This document shows, piece after piece, positions 27,181 through 36,873 of a stretch of DNA of 64,000 nt. The notes below the pieces were generated by a model. That model was not told the origin of the DNA and searched no databases. It saw nothing but the letters and a program-made list of their open reading frames with translations. Position 1 is the first letter of the stretch. Every line of letters begins with the position of its first letter. A program made the position numbers and the translations under genes. The stretch comes from Burkholderiales bacterium RIFOXYD12_FULL_59_19 (GTDB lineage: Bacteria; Pseudomonadota; Gammaproteobacteria; Burkholderiales; Burkholderiaceae_C). The stretch covers positions 62,001 through 126,000 of the forward strand of contig MESQ01000057.1 of assembly GCA_001771065.1 (NCBI GenBank), in the 5' to 3' direction.

Positions 27181-28245
27181 ATGAGCTACCAACTGACCAT
27201 TGAACCGCTGGGCGCCACCATTGAGGTAGAGGAAGGCCAAACGCTGCTGGATGCCGCCTTGCGCCAGGGCATCTACATTCCGCACGCCTGTGGGCACGGC
27301 TTGTGCGGCACCTGCAAGGTGCAGGTGGAAGGCGGTGAGGTAGACCATGGTCATGCCAACCCGTTCGCGCTAATGGACTTTGAGCGTGACGCCGGCAAGA
27401 CCCTGGCTTGCTGCGCCACGCTGCAAAGCGACGCCACCATCGAAGCCGACATTGACGCGGAGCCAGACGCCGAGATCATTCCGGTACGTGACTTTGACTG
27501 CGTGGTGTCGCGCATGGAGTCGCTCACCCCGACCATCAAGGCGATTTTTCTCAAGCTGGACCAGCCCTTGCATTTTCAGGCCGGCCAGTATGTGCAGGTG
27601 ATGATTCCCGGCATCGAGGGCGGGCGCGCGTTTTCAATCGCCAATTCCCCGGCACAAGTCAACGCCACGGGTGAAGTCGAGCTGAACGTGCGCATCGTCA
27701 ACGGTGGCGCGGGAACCACCTGGCTGCACGAGCAGCTGAAAGCGGGCGACCATTTGCGCATCTCTGGCCCCTATGGGCGCTTTTTTGTGCGCAAGTCGGC
27801 CACCGCGCCGCTCGTCTTTTTTGCGGGTGGTTCAGGCTTGTCGAGCCCACGCGCGATGATTCTGGATTTGCTCGGTGCCGGCAGCACGCTGCCCATCACC
27901 CTGGTCTATGGCCAGCGTGTGCAAGACGAGCTGTACTACGACGCCGAGTTTCGTGCGCTGGCGGCGCAGCATGCCAACTTCACCTATGTGCCGGCACTGT
28001 CCGGTGCGCCTGAAGGGTTGGCTTGGGCTGGCGCGCAAGGTTTTGTGCATGACGTGGCCAAGGCCCACTTTGCCGGCAACTTCTCTGGCAACAAGGCCTA
28101 CCTTTGCGGCCCACCCGTGATGGTTGAAGCCTGCATTGCCACGCTGATGCAGGGCCGTTTGTACGAGCGCGACATCTACACCGAGAAGTTTCTCTCGGCG
28201 GCAGATACCAACCAGCAGCGCAGCCCGCTGTTCAAGCGGGTTTGA
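27181..28245 (+). CDS. dmpP: Phenol hydroxylase reductase (P5, DmpP)
   Basis: 354 residues. N-terminal plant-type [2Fe-2S] domain (ACGHGLCGTCKVQVEGG, later CCATLQ), then FAD-binding (RAFSIANSP) and NADH-binding (FFAGGSGLSSPRAMILDL) domains, and a terminal YLCGPPVMVEACI. Transfers electrons from NADH to the di-iron oxygenase. A degenerate second copy of its C-terminal motif (AHFANDFRDRKAYLCDPP) occurs 1.6 kb downstream in the scar at 29579-29833. Confidence 0.95.
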   Translation: MSYQLTIEPLGATIEVEEGQTLLDAALRQGIYIPHACGHGLCGTCKVQVEGGEVDHGHANPFALMDFERDAGKTLACCATLQSDATIEADIDAEPDAEIIPVRDFDCVVSRMESLTPTIKAIFLKLDQPLHFQAGQYVQVMIPGIEGGRAFSIANSPAQVNATGEVELNVRIVNGGAGTTWLHEQLKAGDHLRISGPYGRFFVRKSATAPLVFFAGGSGLSSPRAMILDLLGAGSTLPITLVYGQRVQDELYYDAEFRALAAQHANFTYVPALSGAPEGLAWAGAQGFVHDVAKAHFAGNFSGNKAYLCGPPVMVEACIATLMQGRLYERDIYTEKFLSAADTNQQRSPLFKRV

Positions 28246-28254
28246 GGAGCAAGC

Positions 28255-28602
28255 ATGTTTTTTGACACCCGCCCCAAAGTCAGCGTGCATGTGGCGCAAA
28301 CCGGCGAAACCTTTGTCTGTGCCAGTGACGAGAGTTTGTTGCAAGCCATGCTGCGCCTGGGGCGCAAAGGCATTCCGGTGGGTTGCGTTAACGGCGGTTG
28401 CGGTGTCTGCAAGGTGCATATTGTTGAGGGCCAGTGCCGGTCCCTCGGCCCGATCAGCCGCGCACACATCACCGCCGAGGAGGAGTCTGCTGGCTACACC
28501 CTGGCTTGCCGTGTCGCCGCCGTCACCCCCGTTCGGCTGGAGGTGACAGGAAAATTTGAGAAGCCGTTCCGTAAAGGTTTTGCCAATCCGGCAAACACCT
28601 GA
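28255..28602 (+). CDS. Plant-type ferredoxin 1 (DmpQ/XylT-like), linked to dioxygenase 1
   Basis: 115 residues with the [2Fe-2S] ligands in GCVNGGCGVCKVHI and a later LACRV. Such ferredoxins re-reduce the iron of catechol 2,3-dioxygenase after oxidative inactivation (XylT role). It lies directly before the first dioxygenase gene. It differs clearly from the second ferredoxin at 35462 in its N- and C-termini, while sharing NGGCGVC, so the two are old paralogs rather than a recent duplication. Confidence 0.9.
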   Translation: MFFDTRPKVSVHVAQTGETFVCASDESLLQAMLRLGRKGIPVGCVNGGCGVCKVHIVEGQCRSLGPISRAHITAEEESAGYTLACRVAAVTPVRLEVTGKFEKPFRKGFANPANT

Positions 28603-28626
28603 TTTTTTTACTACCAGGAGACAACA

Positions 28627-29571
28627 ATGGGCATTATGCGAATTGGTCACGTCAGCATCAAAGTGATGGACATGGCCGCTGCACTCAAGCACTATGAAAA
28701 CGTGCTGGGCATGAAAAAGACGATGGAGGACAAACACGGCAATGTGTACCTCAAGTGCTGGGATGAATGGGACAAGTACTCCTTGATCTTGACGCCTTCA
28801 GATCAGGCTGGCCTCAACCACGTGGCCTACAAGGTCGAAAAAGACAGCGACCTTGTCGACTTGCAACAGAAAATTGAAGCCTACGGTATTTCCACCACCC
28901 TGCTCGAAGAAGGTGCGCTGCCGTCCACCGGGCGCCTGCTGCAGTTCAATTTGCCAAGCGGCCACGAAATGCGTCTGTATGCCATGAAGGAATATGTGGG
29001 TACCGAGGTCGGCACCACGAACCCGGACCCCTGGCCCGACAACATCAAGGGCGCGGGCGCGCATTGGCTCGACCATTGCCTGCTGATGTGCGAACTGAAC
29101 CCGGAAACCGGTGTCAACAAAGTAGCAGAAAACACCAAGTTTTCGATGGAAGTGCTGGACTTTTTCCTGACCGAGCAAATCCTGGTTGGCCCGGATGGCG
29201 ACATGCAGGCTGCCACCTGGCTGGCGCGCACCACCACGCCGCACGACATCGCTTTTGTCGGCGGGCCGCGCATGGGCTTGCACCACATTGCTTTCTTCCT
29301 GGACTCATGGAACGACATTCTGAAGTCGGCTGATGTGATGGCCAAGACCAAGACCCGGATCGATGTGGCACCTACCCGCCATGGCATCACCCGCGGCGAG
29401 ACGATTTATTTCTTTGACCCGAGCGGTAACCGCAACGAGACGTTCGCCGGCCTGGGCTACCTGGCGCAGCGCGACCGGCCGGTGACCACCTGGGATGAGT
29501 CCCACTTGGGCAGCGGGATTTTTTATCACACCGGTGAGATGGTGCCGTCATTCACAGAGGTGTACACCTGA
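28627..29571 (+). CDS. Catechol 2,3-dioxygenase 1 (extradiol, I.2.C-like)
   Basis: 314 residues, two vicinal-oxygen-chelate domains. Cleaves catechol to 2-hydroxymuconic semialdehyde with Fe(II). Metal ligands are seen in [10 protein letters not shown] (His), [11 protein letters not shown] (His) and the Glu of [10 protein letters not shown], with the conserved [20 protein letters not shown] stretch. The ending ([17 protein letters not shown]) and the N-terminal [17 protein letters not shown] differ from XylE and look closer, from memory, to TbuE-type enzymes. A second, XylE-like copy lies at 35822. Preceded by CAGGAGACAACA. Confidence 0.93.
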   Translation: MGIMRIGHVSIKVMDMAAALKHYENVLGMKKTMEDKHGNVYLKCWDEWDKYSLILTPSDQAGLNHVAYKVEKDSDLVDLQQKIEAYGISTTLLEEGALPSTGRLLQFNLPSGHEMRLYAMKEYVGTEVGTTNPDPWPDNIKGAGAHWLDHCLLMCELNPETGVNKVAENTKFSMEVLDFFLTEQILVGPDGDMQAATWLARTTTPHDIAFVGGPRMGLHHIAFFLDSWNDILKSADVMAKTKTRIDVAPTRHGITRGETIYFFDPSGNRNETFAGLGYLAQRDRPVTTWDESHLGSGIFYHTGEMVPSFTEVYT

Positions 29572-29578
29572 TCAACTG

Positions 29579-29833
29579 AATGGCGCCATTCCGGCGCACG
29601 CCACCTCGCTGGGCATCTGCATCAAAGTCGCCGTGGTCGATGTGGGCGGCAACCTGGCGGTGGCTGGCCAGAGCATTGGCGGTATCGGTGAGGCCGCAAC
29701 AGCGCATTTTGCCAACGACTTTCGCGACCGCAAGGCCTACCTGTGCGACCCGCCGATCATGATGGGAACCTCAAAAAAAGCAGCCATACCAAAAGGTATT
29801 GCAGCGCTCTTAATCGGTATTGGACAGTATTGA
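29579..29833 (+). pseudogene. Fusion scar: HbpS/GlcG fragment joined to a DmpP C-terminal fragment
   Basis: The 344 bases between dioxygenase 1 and the next gene hold one continuous frame made of two unrelated pieces. The first, NGAIPAHATSLGICIKVAVV through VDVGGNLAV and AGQSIGGIGEA, matches the intact HbpS/GlcG-family protein at 37777 but lacks its middle. The second, TAHFANDFRDRKAYLCDPPI, matches the end of the DmpP reductase (AHFAGNFSGNKAYLCGPPV). A short unrelated tail follows. No start codon and ribosome site suit it. It is a recombination relic marking a junction in the cluster. The remaining bases to 29915 hold only the GAGGAG ribosome site of the next gene. Confidence 0.8.
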
Positions 29834-29915
29834 GATGGTTTCATAGGATCACCCCACCTTGACTTTGCTGCGTATTTTGCTCAGCAGCGGGGCACCACAA
29901 TAACGAGGAGTAGAC

Positions 29916-31184
29916 ATGAATCACGGGTTAGAAATCAACGCCGGTCGTCGCACCGCCATCAAGACGCTGGCCGCCAGTGCCCTGCTGCAGGCCCCTTGGG
30001 TCCACGCCGCCAGCAACACCATCAAAATTGGCTACGTCAGCCCGCAGACCGGCCCGCTGGCGGTTTTTGCCGAACCGGATGCCTTCACCCTGGCCGAAAT
30101 GAAAAAGGCGCTGGCGGGGGGCATCAAGGTGGGTGGCAAAACCTATGCCGTTGAATTTGTGGTCAAGGATTCGCAGTCCAACTCCAACCGTGCCGCCGAA
30201 GCTGCATCTGAACTGATCCTCAAGGACAAGGTCAACATCGTGGTGGCTGGCTCCACCCCCGCCACCACCAACCCGGTGGCCGACCAATGCGAACTCAATG
30301 GCGTGCCCTGCGTGACCAATGACACCCCTTGGCAACCGCATTTCTTCGGGCGCGGCGGTGATCCCAAAAAAGGCTTTGACTGGACTTACCACTTCTTCTG
30401 GGGCCTGGAGGACGTGATTGGTGTGTTCAGCAACCTGTGGCTCCAGGTGCCGACCAACAAGGTGGTGGGCGCCCTGTTCCCCAACGACTCCGACGGCAAT
30501 GCCTGGGGCGACCCCAAGATGGGCTTTCCGCCGGTGCTGGCGCAAAAGGGTTTCAAGCTCATCGACAAGGGCCGTTTCCAGTCGCCCGCCGATGACTTCT
30601 CGGCCTACATTGCCGAGTTCAAGAAAAACAACGTGGAGATCGTGACTGGCGTGTTGCCGCCACCGGACTTTGCCAACTTCTGGTCGCAAGCGGCGCAGCA
30701 AGGCTTCAAGCCGAAGATCGTCACGGCCGCCAAGGCCACCGAGTTTCCGGCGGCCATTCAGTCCTTTGGCCCGCGTGCGGAAGGGCTCTCGGTGGAGGTC
30801 TGGTGGTCGCCCACGCACCCCTTCAGCTCCAGCCTCAATGGCCAGTCTTCGGCAGCCCTGGCGGCGGCCTACACCAAGGCCACGAGCCGTCCTTGGGCCA
30901 TGCCGCTGGCATTCAAGCATTCGCTGTTTGAAGTGGCGGTGGACGCCCTCAAGCGTGCCGCCGACCTGAAACCCGAATCTATTCGCGATGCCCTGCGTGA
31001 CACCAACCTGGCCACCATCGTCGGCCCGGTCAATTTCAAGAAGGGGCCGGTGCCCAACGTGGCCAAAACCCCGCTGGTCGGTGGTCAGTGGAAAAAAGCT
31101 GGCAAGGGCTTCGAACTGGTGGTGGTCGAGAACAGCCAGGCACCGATGGTGCCGGTTGGCGGCAAGCTCGACCTCCTCAAGTAA
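29916..31184 (+). CDS. Periplasmic binding protein of a liv-type importer, phenol cluster
   Basis: 422 residues. The N-terminus (GRRTAIKTLAASALLQAPWV) has a twin-arginine-like signal followed by a signal cleavage near HAAS. The mature body (NTIKIGYVSPQTGPLAVFAE, LILKDKVNIVVAGSTPATTN) is a Peripla_BP_6 protein of the type often tied to aromatic compounds. It begins a five-gene importer unit inserted between the two dioxygenase modules. The ligand is not evident; aromatic acids or phenolics are likely from context. Confidence 0.87.
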   Translation: MNHGLEINAGRRTAIKTLAASALLQAPWVHAASNTIKIGYVSPQTGPLAVFAEPDAFTLAEMKKALAGGIKVGGKTYAVEFVVKDSQSNSNRAAEAASELILKDKVNIVVAGSTPATTNPVADQCELNGVPCVTNDTPWQPHFFGRGGDPKKGFDWTYHFFWGLEDVIGVFSNLWLQVPTNKVVGALFPNDSDGNAWGDPKMGFPPVLAQKGFKLIDKGRFQSPADDFSAYIAEFKKNNVEIVTGVLPPPDFANFWSQAAQQGFKPKIVTAAKATEFPAAIQSFGPRAEGLSVEVWWSPTHPFSSSLNGQSSAALAAAYTKATSRPWAMPLAFKHSLFEVAVDALKRAADLKPESIRDALRDTNLATIVGPVNFKKGPVPNVAKTPLVGGQWKKAGKGFELVVVENSQAPMVPVGGKLDLLK

Positions 31185-31215
31185 GCCACTTGGCATACCG
31201 CAGCAACACTTCATC

Positions 31216-31934
<719 letters not shown>

Positions 31935-31938
<4 letters not shown>

Positions 31939-32633
31939 GTTTGCTCGAAGCACAAGGCGTCACTGCGTTTTATGGCGACTTTCAGGCGCTGTACGGGATT
32001 GACCTGACCGTGGAGGAAGGTGAAACCGTCGCGGTAATTGGCTCCAACGGCGCTGGCAAGTCGTCATTTTTGCGCGCCCTGATCGGTCTGCAAGTGGCGG
32101 CGCGCGACAGCGTGCGGCTGGACGGCCAAGCCATCGGCGGGTTGCCGGCCCACCAGGTGGTCGGGCTCGGGTTGGCGCTGGTGCCTGAAGGGCGACGCCT
32201 GTTTCCCAGCCTGACGGTGGAGGAGAACCTTCTTATCGGTGCTTACGCCGGGCGCCCCGGCCCGTGGAATCTGGCGCGCCTGTATGCCCTGTTTCCAATT
32301 CTGGAAGAGCGGCGCCACAGCCCCGGCACGGCGCTTTCGGGCGGGCAGCAGCAGATGGTGGCGATTGGCCGTGCGCTGATGTCCAACCCGCGCTTGTTGC
32401 TGTGCGACGAGCTGTCGCTCGGGTTGGCGCCCATCATCATCCGCGACATTTACGCCGCGCTGCCGGGCATCAAGGCCGAAGGCACCTCGGTGCTGGTGGT
32501 GGAGCAGGACGTGGGTCAGGCGATGCGCGTGGCGGACCGGCTGTATTGTTTTCAGGAGGGGCGGGTGTCGCTGGCCGGGCGACCTGATGAACTCACGCGC
32601 GAACAGATTTCGCTCGCCTATTTCGGCATCTAG
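31935..32633 (+). CDS. Liv-type ABC ATPase (LivF-like), phenol cluster
   Basis: 232 residues. Walker A GSNGAGKSSFLR, signature LSGGQQQMVAIGRAL, Walker B LLLCDELSLGLAP, H-loop position occupied by Gln in VVEQDVGQAM as in other LivF proteins. Partner of the LivG-like ATPase with which it overlaps by four bases. Followed 20 bases later by the LivH-like permease gene. Confidence 0.9.
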
Positions 32634-32653
32634 GCCAACAAAGGAATTAACTC

Positions 32654-33526
32654 GTGGCTGAATGGATTAACACTTTATTGCAGGGCGTTTTGCTCGGGGG
32701 GCTCTACTCCCTGTTTGCCACCGGGCTCGCCTTGTCTTTTGGCGTGATGCGCATGATCAACATCGCGCATGGCGACTTCGCCATCCTGGCCGCATTTGCC
32801 GCCATTGCAGTGGTCGAACCGCTGGGCCTGAGCCCGTGGATGACGCTGCTGGTGATCGTTCCCTTGATGGGCGGCTTTGGTTATGTGTTGCAGCGGCTGG
32901 TTTTGAACCGCACGCTCGGACACGACATCCTGCCGCCGCTGCTGGTCACCTTCGGCCTGTCCATCATGATTCAAAACCTGCTGCTGGTGAGCTTTTCGGC
33001 CGACACACGCAGCCTGAATGTGGGGGAACTCGGCACCGCCAGCGTGCTTTTGGGTGGCGATGTAGCGGTCGGCGTGTTGCCTTTGATCATCATGGCGGTG
33101 GCGGTGGGTGTGCTGGTCGGGCTGCAGTGGCTGTTTTCCGCCACCTCGCTGGGCCGGGCCTTTCGCGCCGCTTCTGATGACCGCGAGGCGGCCCAGCTGA
33201 TGGGCATCAACAACCGCCACATTTACGGCGTGGCGATGGCGCTGGCGATGGCGATTGTGGCGATTGCCGGGATATTTCTGGCGATTCGCGCCAACATCAG
33301 CCCGGCCGACGGCCCGGCCCGGCTGCTCTATGCCTTTGAGGCCGTGATCATCGGCGGCCTCGGCTCCCTGTGGGGCACGCTGGCGGGGGGCGTGATTCTG
33401 GGCGTGGCCCAGTCGATTGGTCTCAAGGCCGACCCGGGCTGGGGCATTTTGGCCGGGCATCTGGCCTTTCTGGCGGTGCTGGTGGTACGCCCCAACGGCC
33501 TGTTTGCCCGCACCCGTGATCGTTGA
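32654..33526 (+). CDS. Liv-type ABC permease (LivH-like), phenol cluster
   Basis: 290 residues from a GTG start at 32654 with AAGGAA upstream. Inner-membrane permease with the LivH motif NTLLQGVLLGGLYSLFATGL, MRMINIAHGDFAILAAF and C-terminal AVIIGGLGSLWGTLAGG. Unlike the salicylate importer, the ATPase genes precede the permease genes here, so the two importers are not simple copies of each other. Confidence 0.9.
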   Translation: MAEWINTLLQGVLLGGLYSLFATGLALSFGVMRMINIAHGDFAILAAFAAIAVVEPLGLSPWMTLLVIVPLMGGFGYVLQRLVLNRTLGHDILPPLLVTFGLSIMIQNLLLVSFSADTRSLNVGELGTASVLLGGDVAVGVLPLIIMAVAVGVLVGLQWLFSATSLGRAFRAASDDREAAQLMGINNRHIYGVAMALAMAIVAIAGIFLAIRANISPADGPARLLYAFEAVIIGGLGSLWGTLAGGVILGVAQSIGLKADPGWGILAGHLAFLAVLVVRPNGLFARTRDR

Positions 33527-33535
33527 ACAAAACAC

Positions 33536-34540
33536 ATGATGAATTTACCTTTGCCCAAAATCGAACGCAACACCCGCGCCAGCCAAATGGGCTTGCTGCT
33601 GGCCGTGCTGCTGCTGCTGGCCGCCGTGAGCGCCCCGTGGTGGGCCGAGCGCTCCAGCCAGCGCCTGCTGACGGAATTTCTCTACACCCTGGCGCTGGCG
33701 CAAATGTGGAACCTGCTGGCCGGCTACGGCGGTTTGCTGTCGGTCGGGCAGCAGGCTTATATCGGACTCGGCGGCTACTGTCTGGTGGTGCTGGGCCTGC
33801 AATACGGCATCCATCCGTTCCTGATCGTGCCCCTGGCCGGGCTGGTGACGGCGCTGGTGGCGATTCCGACGGCGGCGGTGCTGTTTCGACTGCGCGGCGC
33901 GTACTTCGCGGTGGGCACCTGGGTGGTGGCAGAAGTGTTTCGTTTGCTGGTGGCCAACACGGCCAGTGTCGGCGGCGGCTCGGGCACCTCGATCACCAAA
34001 ACCGTGAGCGGCATGCCCGCCTGGTGGCGCGAATCCACCACGCTCTGGATGGCGCTGGCGCTGGGCGCCGGCGCCACGCTGGCGGTCTACCTGCTGCTGC
34101 GCTCACGCCACGGACTGGCGCTGACCGCCGTGCGTGACAGCGAGCCAGCGGCCGAGAGCCTGGGCATTTCGGTGCCGCGCATGAAATGGTTTGTTTACCT
34201 GGTGTCGGCCGCCGGCTGCGGCATGGTGGGGGCGCTGATTTTCATCACCAAGCTGCGCATTGCACCGGAAGCGGCGTTCTCGATGGACTGGAGCGCCACC
34301 ATGTTTTTTGTCGTCATCATCGGCGGTATCGGCACCATTGAAGGCCCGATCATCGGCACCGTCGTCTTCTTCTTCCTGCGCGAATACCTGAGCGACTTCG
34401 GCAGCTGGTACCTGATTGTGCTGGGGGCGGTGGCGGTGGCCTTCATGCTGTGGATGCCGCGCGGTATCTGGGGTTTTGTGGCGAGCCGGTTCGATTTGCA
34501 CTTTTTCCCGGTCCAGCGCCGCATTCGGGGGCTTGACTGA
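33536..34540 (+). CDS. Liv-type ABC permease (LivM-like), phenol cluster
   Basis: 334 residues. Signature ALAQMWNLLAGYGGLLSVGQ, then about eight hydrophobic helices and FFVVIIGGIGTIEGPIIGT. Forms the pore with the LivH-like permease. Two ATG codons are adjacent at 33536 and 33539. The last base of its TGA is the first base of the following LysR gene (TGATG), so the regulator is translated with the importer. Confidence 0.9.
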   Translation: MMNLPLPKIERNTRASQMGLLLAVLLLLAAVSAPWWAERSSQRLLTEFLYTLALAQMWNLLAGYGGLLSVGQQAYIGLGGYCLVVLGLQYGIHPFLIVPLAGLVTALVAIPTAAVLFRLRGAYFAVGTWVVAEVFRLLVANTASVGGGSGTSITKTVSGMPAWWRESTTLWMALALGAGATLAVYLLLRSRHGLALTAVRDSEPAAESLGISVPRMKWFVYLVSAAGCGMVGALIFITKLRIAPEAAFSMDWSATMFFVVIIGGIGTIEGPIIGTVVFFFLREYLSDFGSWYLIVLGAVAVAFMLWMPRGIWGFVASRFDLHFFPVQRRIRGLD

Positions 34541-35445
34541 TGGAACTGCGGCACCTGAAATATTTCGCCACCCTGGCTGAAGAGTTGAACTTCAACCGGG
34601 CGGCAGCGCGTCTGCACATCTCGCAGCCACCTTTGACACGCCAGATGCAGCAATTGGAGGCCGAACTCGGCGCCACCCTGTTTGTGCGCCATCCCCGAGG
34701 CGTTGAGTTAACGGCTGCCGGCCTGGCGCTGCTGGACGATGCCCGGCGCATTCTCGGCATGGTCAATCAGGCCAAAGACCGGGCGGGCAAATCCGGCCGG
34801 GGCGAGATCGGTCGTCTGGACGTCGGCATCTATGGCTCGGCCATTCTCAACCACATTCCGCGCCTGTTGTTGCAGTTTCGCAGCCGCTACCCGGACGTTC
34901 AGATCGGACTGCATGAGCTGACCAAGGTCGAGCAGATTCAGGCCTTGCGGGAGAAGCGCCTGACGATCGGCTTCAACCGCCATGTCAGTGTCGAACCCGA
35001 CATCATGGTGGAAACGGTGTACCTGGAGCCCCTGGTGGTCGCGCTGCCGAGCGCCCATCCGCTGGCGCAACACAAGAAGATCCGCATCAAGGCGCTCATG
35101 GATGAGCCCTTGATTCTTTACCCCAACAACACCCGGCCCGGTTTTGCCGACCATGTCATGGCGGTATTGCGCAATGAGGGGATTGCGCCGCGCGTGGTGC
35201 AAGAGGTCAAAGACGTGGTCACGGCCGTGGCGCTGGTGGGCAGTGGTTTTGGCCTCTGTGTGACGCCTGAAGCCGCCAGCAGCCTGCGCCTGCCGGGCGT
35301 GGTTTACCGGCCGATTGATGCCAATCCGCCACCCACCATCGACCTGGTCTGCCTGTACCGCCGCGACGATGACGCCCCCATCCTGGCCGCCTTTCTGGAC
35401 ACCGTGCGCAAGTTCCGTCCGCAAGCGCCCGAGGGACTGGTTTGA
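34540..35445 (+). CDS. LysR-type regulator (CatR/BenM-like N-terminus) in the phenol cluster
   Basis: 301 residues. The start MELRHLKYFATLAEELNFNR and HTH (AAARLHISQPPLTRQMQQLE) are those of the CatR/BenM/ClcR group of aromatic-acid LysR proteins; the effector domain begins IGRLDVGIYGSAILNHIPRL. The gene overlaps the importer permease by one base and reads the same way as everything around it, which is unusual for a LysR gene. Comamonas phenol clusters carry a LysR gene (aphT) in a comparable place. Target and effector are not shown by the sequence. Confidence 0.88.
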   Translation: MELRHLKYFATLAEELNFNRAAARLHISQPPLTRQMQQLEAELGATLFVRHPRGVELTAAGLALLDDARRILGMVNQAKDRAGKSGRGEIGRLDVGIYGSAILNHIPRLLLQFRSRYPDVQIGLHELTKVEQIQALREKRLTIGFNRHVSVEPDIMVETVYLEPLVVALPSAHPLAQHKKIRIKALMDEPLILYPNNTRPGFADHVMAVLRNEGIAPRVVQEVKDVVTAVALVGSGFGLCVTPEAASSLRLPGVVYRPIDANPPPTIDLVCLYRRDDDAPILAAFLDTVRKFRPQAPEGLV

Positions 35446-35461
35446 GATTGAAAGCACCACC

Positions 35462-35800
35462 ATGCCCAGCCACACCATCACCTTAAGCGACGGCCAAAGC
35501 TACCGCTGCCCGGACAGCGAATCGCTGCTGCGCGGCATGGAAACCCTGGGCAAAAAAGGCATCCCGGTGGGCTGCCGCAACGGCGGCTGCGGTGTCTGCA
35601 TGGTGCACGTGCTGGAAGGCACTTACGTGGCCCGCGCGATGAGCCGCGAGCATGTGTCGGAACAGGACGAGGCGGCCGGCCGGGTGCTGGCTTGCCGCGT
35701 GCGTCCCGGCAGTGACATGCAGCTCTGCGTCATCGGAAAAATGAAAAAAAGCGTCTGCCGGGCGGTTGAACCGTCGGACGTTCCCCCTCACTCAACCTGA
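35462..35800 (+). CDS. dmpQ: Plant-type ferredoxin 2 (DmpQ/XylT-like), linked to dioxygenase 2
   Basis: 112 residues from the ATG at 35462 (MPSHTITLSDGQSYRCPDSE); a longer frame begins within the LysR gene and was not used. Iron ligands in GCRNGGCGVCMVHVLEG and VLACRV. The N-terminal SYRCPDSESLLRGME and the MSREHVSE segment resemble DmpQ as I remember it. Expected to reactivate the adjacent XylE-type dioxygenase. Starts 16 bases after the LysR stop. Confidence 0.9.
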   Translation: MPSHTITLSDGQSYRCPDSESLLRGMETLGKKGIPVGCRNGGCGVCMVHVLEGTYVARAMSREHVSEQDEAAGRVLACRVRPGSDMQLCVIGKMKKSVCRAVEPSDVPPHST

Positions 35801-35821
35801 AGAAAAACTGGAGACAACAAA

Positions 35822-36748
35822 ATGGCGATAACAGGTGTTTTGCGACCGGGCCACGCCCAATTGCGCGTGCTCGACATGGATGAATCGGTCAAGTTTTATA
35901 CCGATGTGATGGGCCTGGTGGAAACCGGTCGCGACGCGTCAGGCCGGGTTTATTTCAAGACCCGTGCCGAACGTGACCACAACAGCATCGTGCTGCGCCA
36001 GGCTGACCGTGCCGGGCTGGACTTTATTGGCTACAAGGTGCTCAACCAGGCCACCCTGGAAGACTTGGACAGCAAGCTCAAGGCTTACGGCGTGGTCACT
36101 GAGCGTATGCCTGCGGGTGACTTGCTGGAAACCGGTGAACGCGTGCGTTTTCAGATTCCGACCGGCCACACCATCGAGCTGTTCGCCGAAAAAACCGATG
36201 TCGGCAACGGCATGACCTACAACGACCCCGAGGTTGATGTCATCGACGGCAAGGGCATCCGCCCGATCCGTATGGACCACGCGCTGCTCTACGGTGGCGA
36301 CATTGATGGCGCGCGCAAACTGTTTGAAGAGGTGCTGGGGTTCAATCTGGTGGAACGCGTCAAGCTTGAAGACGGCGCCACCGATCTGGCCATCTGGCTG
36401 ACCTGCAGCACCAAGGCGCACGACCTGGCCATGGTGCGCCATAGCGAAGACGGCAAGCTGCACCATGTGGCCTTCCAGTTGGCCAGCTGGGAGCAGGTGC
36501 TGCGTGCGGCTGACATCATGAGCATCAACCGCGTCTCGATTGACATCGGCCCAACGCGCCACGGCATCACCCAGGGCACCACCATCTATTTCTTTGACCC
36601 GTCAGGCAACCGGCTGGAAACCTTCTGTGGCGGCTACGACCACTACCCGGACAACCACCCCATCACCTGGAGCTGGGAGCATGTGGGCCGCGGCATTTTC
36701 TACCACGACCGCAAGCTCAACGAAGCCTTCCTGAGCGTATTGACCTGA
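35822..36748 (+). CDS. dmpB: Catechol 2,3-dioxygenase 2 (XylE/DmpB type, I.2.A)
   Basis: 308 residues, second extradiol enzyme of the cluster. N-terminus VLRPGHAQLRVLDMDESVKF, metal ligands in RMDHALLYGG (His), KLHHVAFQLAS (His) and the Glu of SGNRLETFCGG; terminal IFYHDRKLNEAFLSVLT is the XylE/DmpB ending, unlike dioxygenase 1. Produces 2-hydroxymuconic semialdehyde for the dmpC and dmpD products. Good ribosome site (CTGGAGACAACA). Having two dioxygenases may widen the range of catechols handled. Confidence 0.94.
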   Translation: MAITGVLRPGHAQLRVLDMDESVKFYTDVMGLVETGRDASGRVYFKTRAERDHNSIVLRQADRAGLDFIGYKVLNQATLEDLDSKLKAYGVVTERMPAGDLLETGERVRFQIPTGHTIELFAEKTDVGNGMTYNDPEVDVIDGKGIRPIRMDHALLYGGDIDGARKLFEEVLGFNLVERVKLEDGATDLAIWLTCSTKAHDLAMVRHSEDGKLHHVAFQLASWEQVLRAADIMSINRVSIDIGPTRHGITQGTTIYFFDPSGNRLETFCGGYDHYPDNHPITWSWEHVGRGIFYHDRKLNEAFLSVLT

Positions 36749-36873
36749 TCCATTGATGCCTTGAATTTCTGGCCGAACCGGCGCTTTGTCCTGGCCCATG
36801 GCGGTGTTCGGCGCAGTGGTTCAACACACGACACAAACGTCTTTTTTCGTCCAACACAACCTATTGCTTCTTT

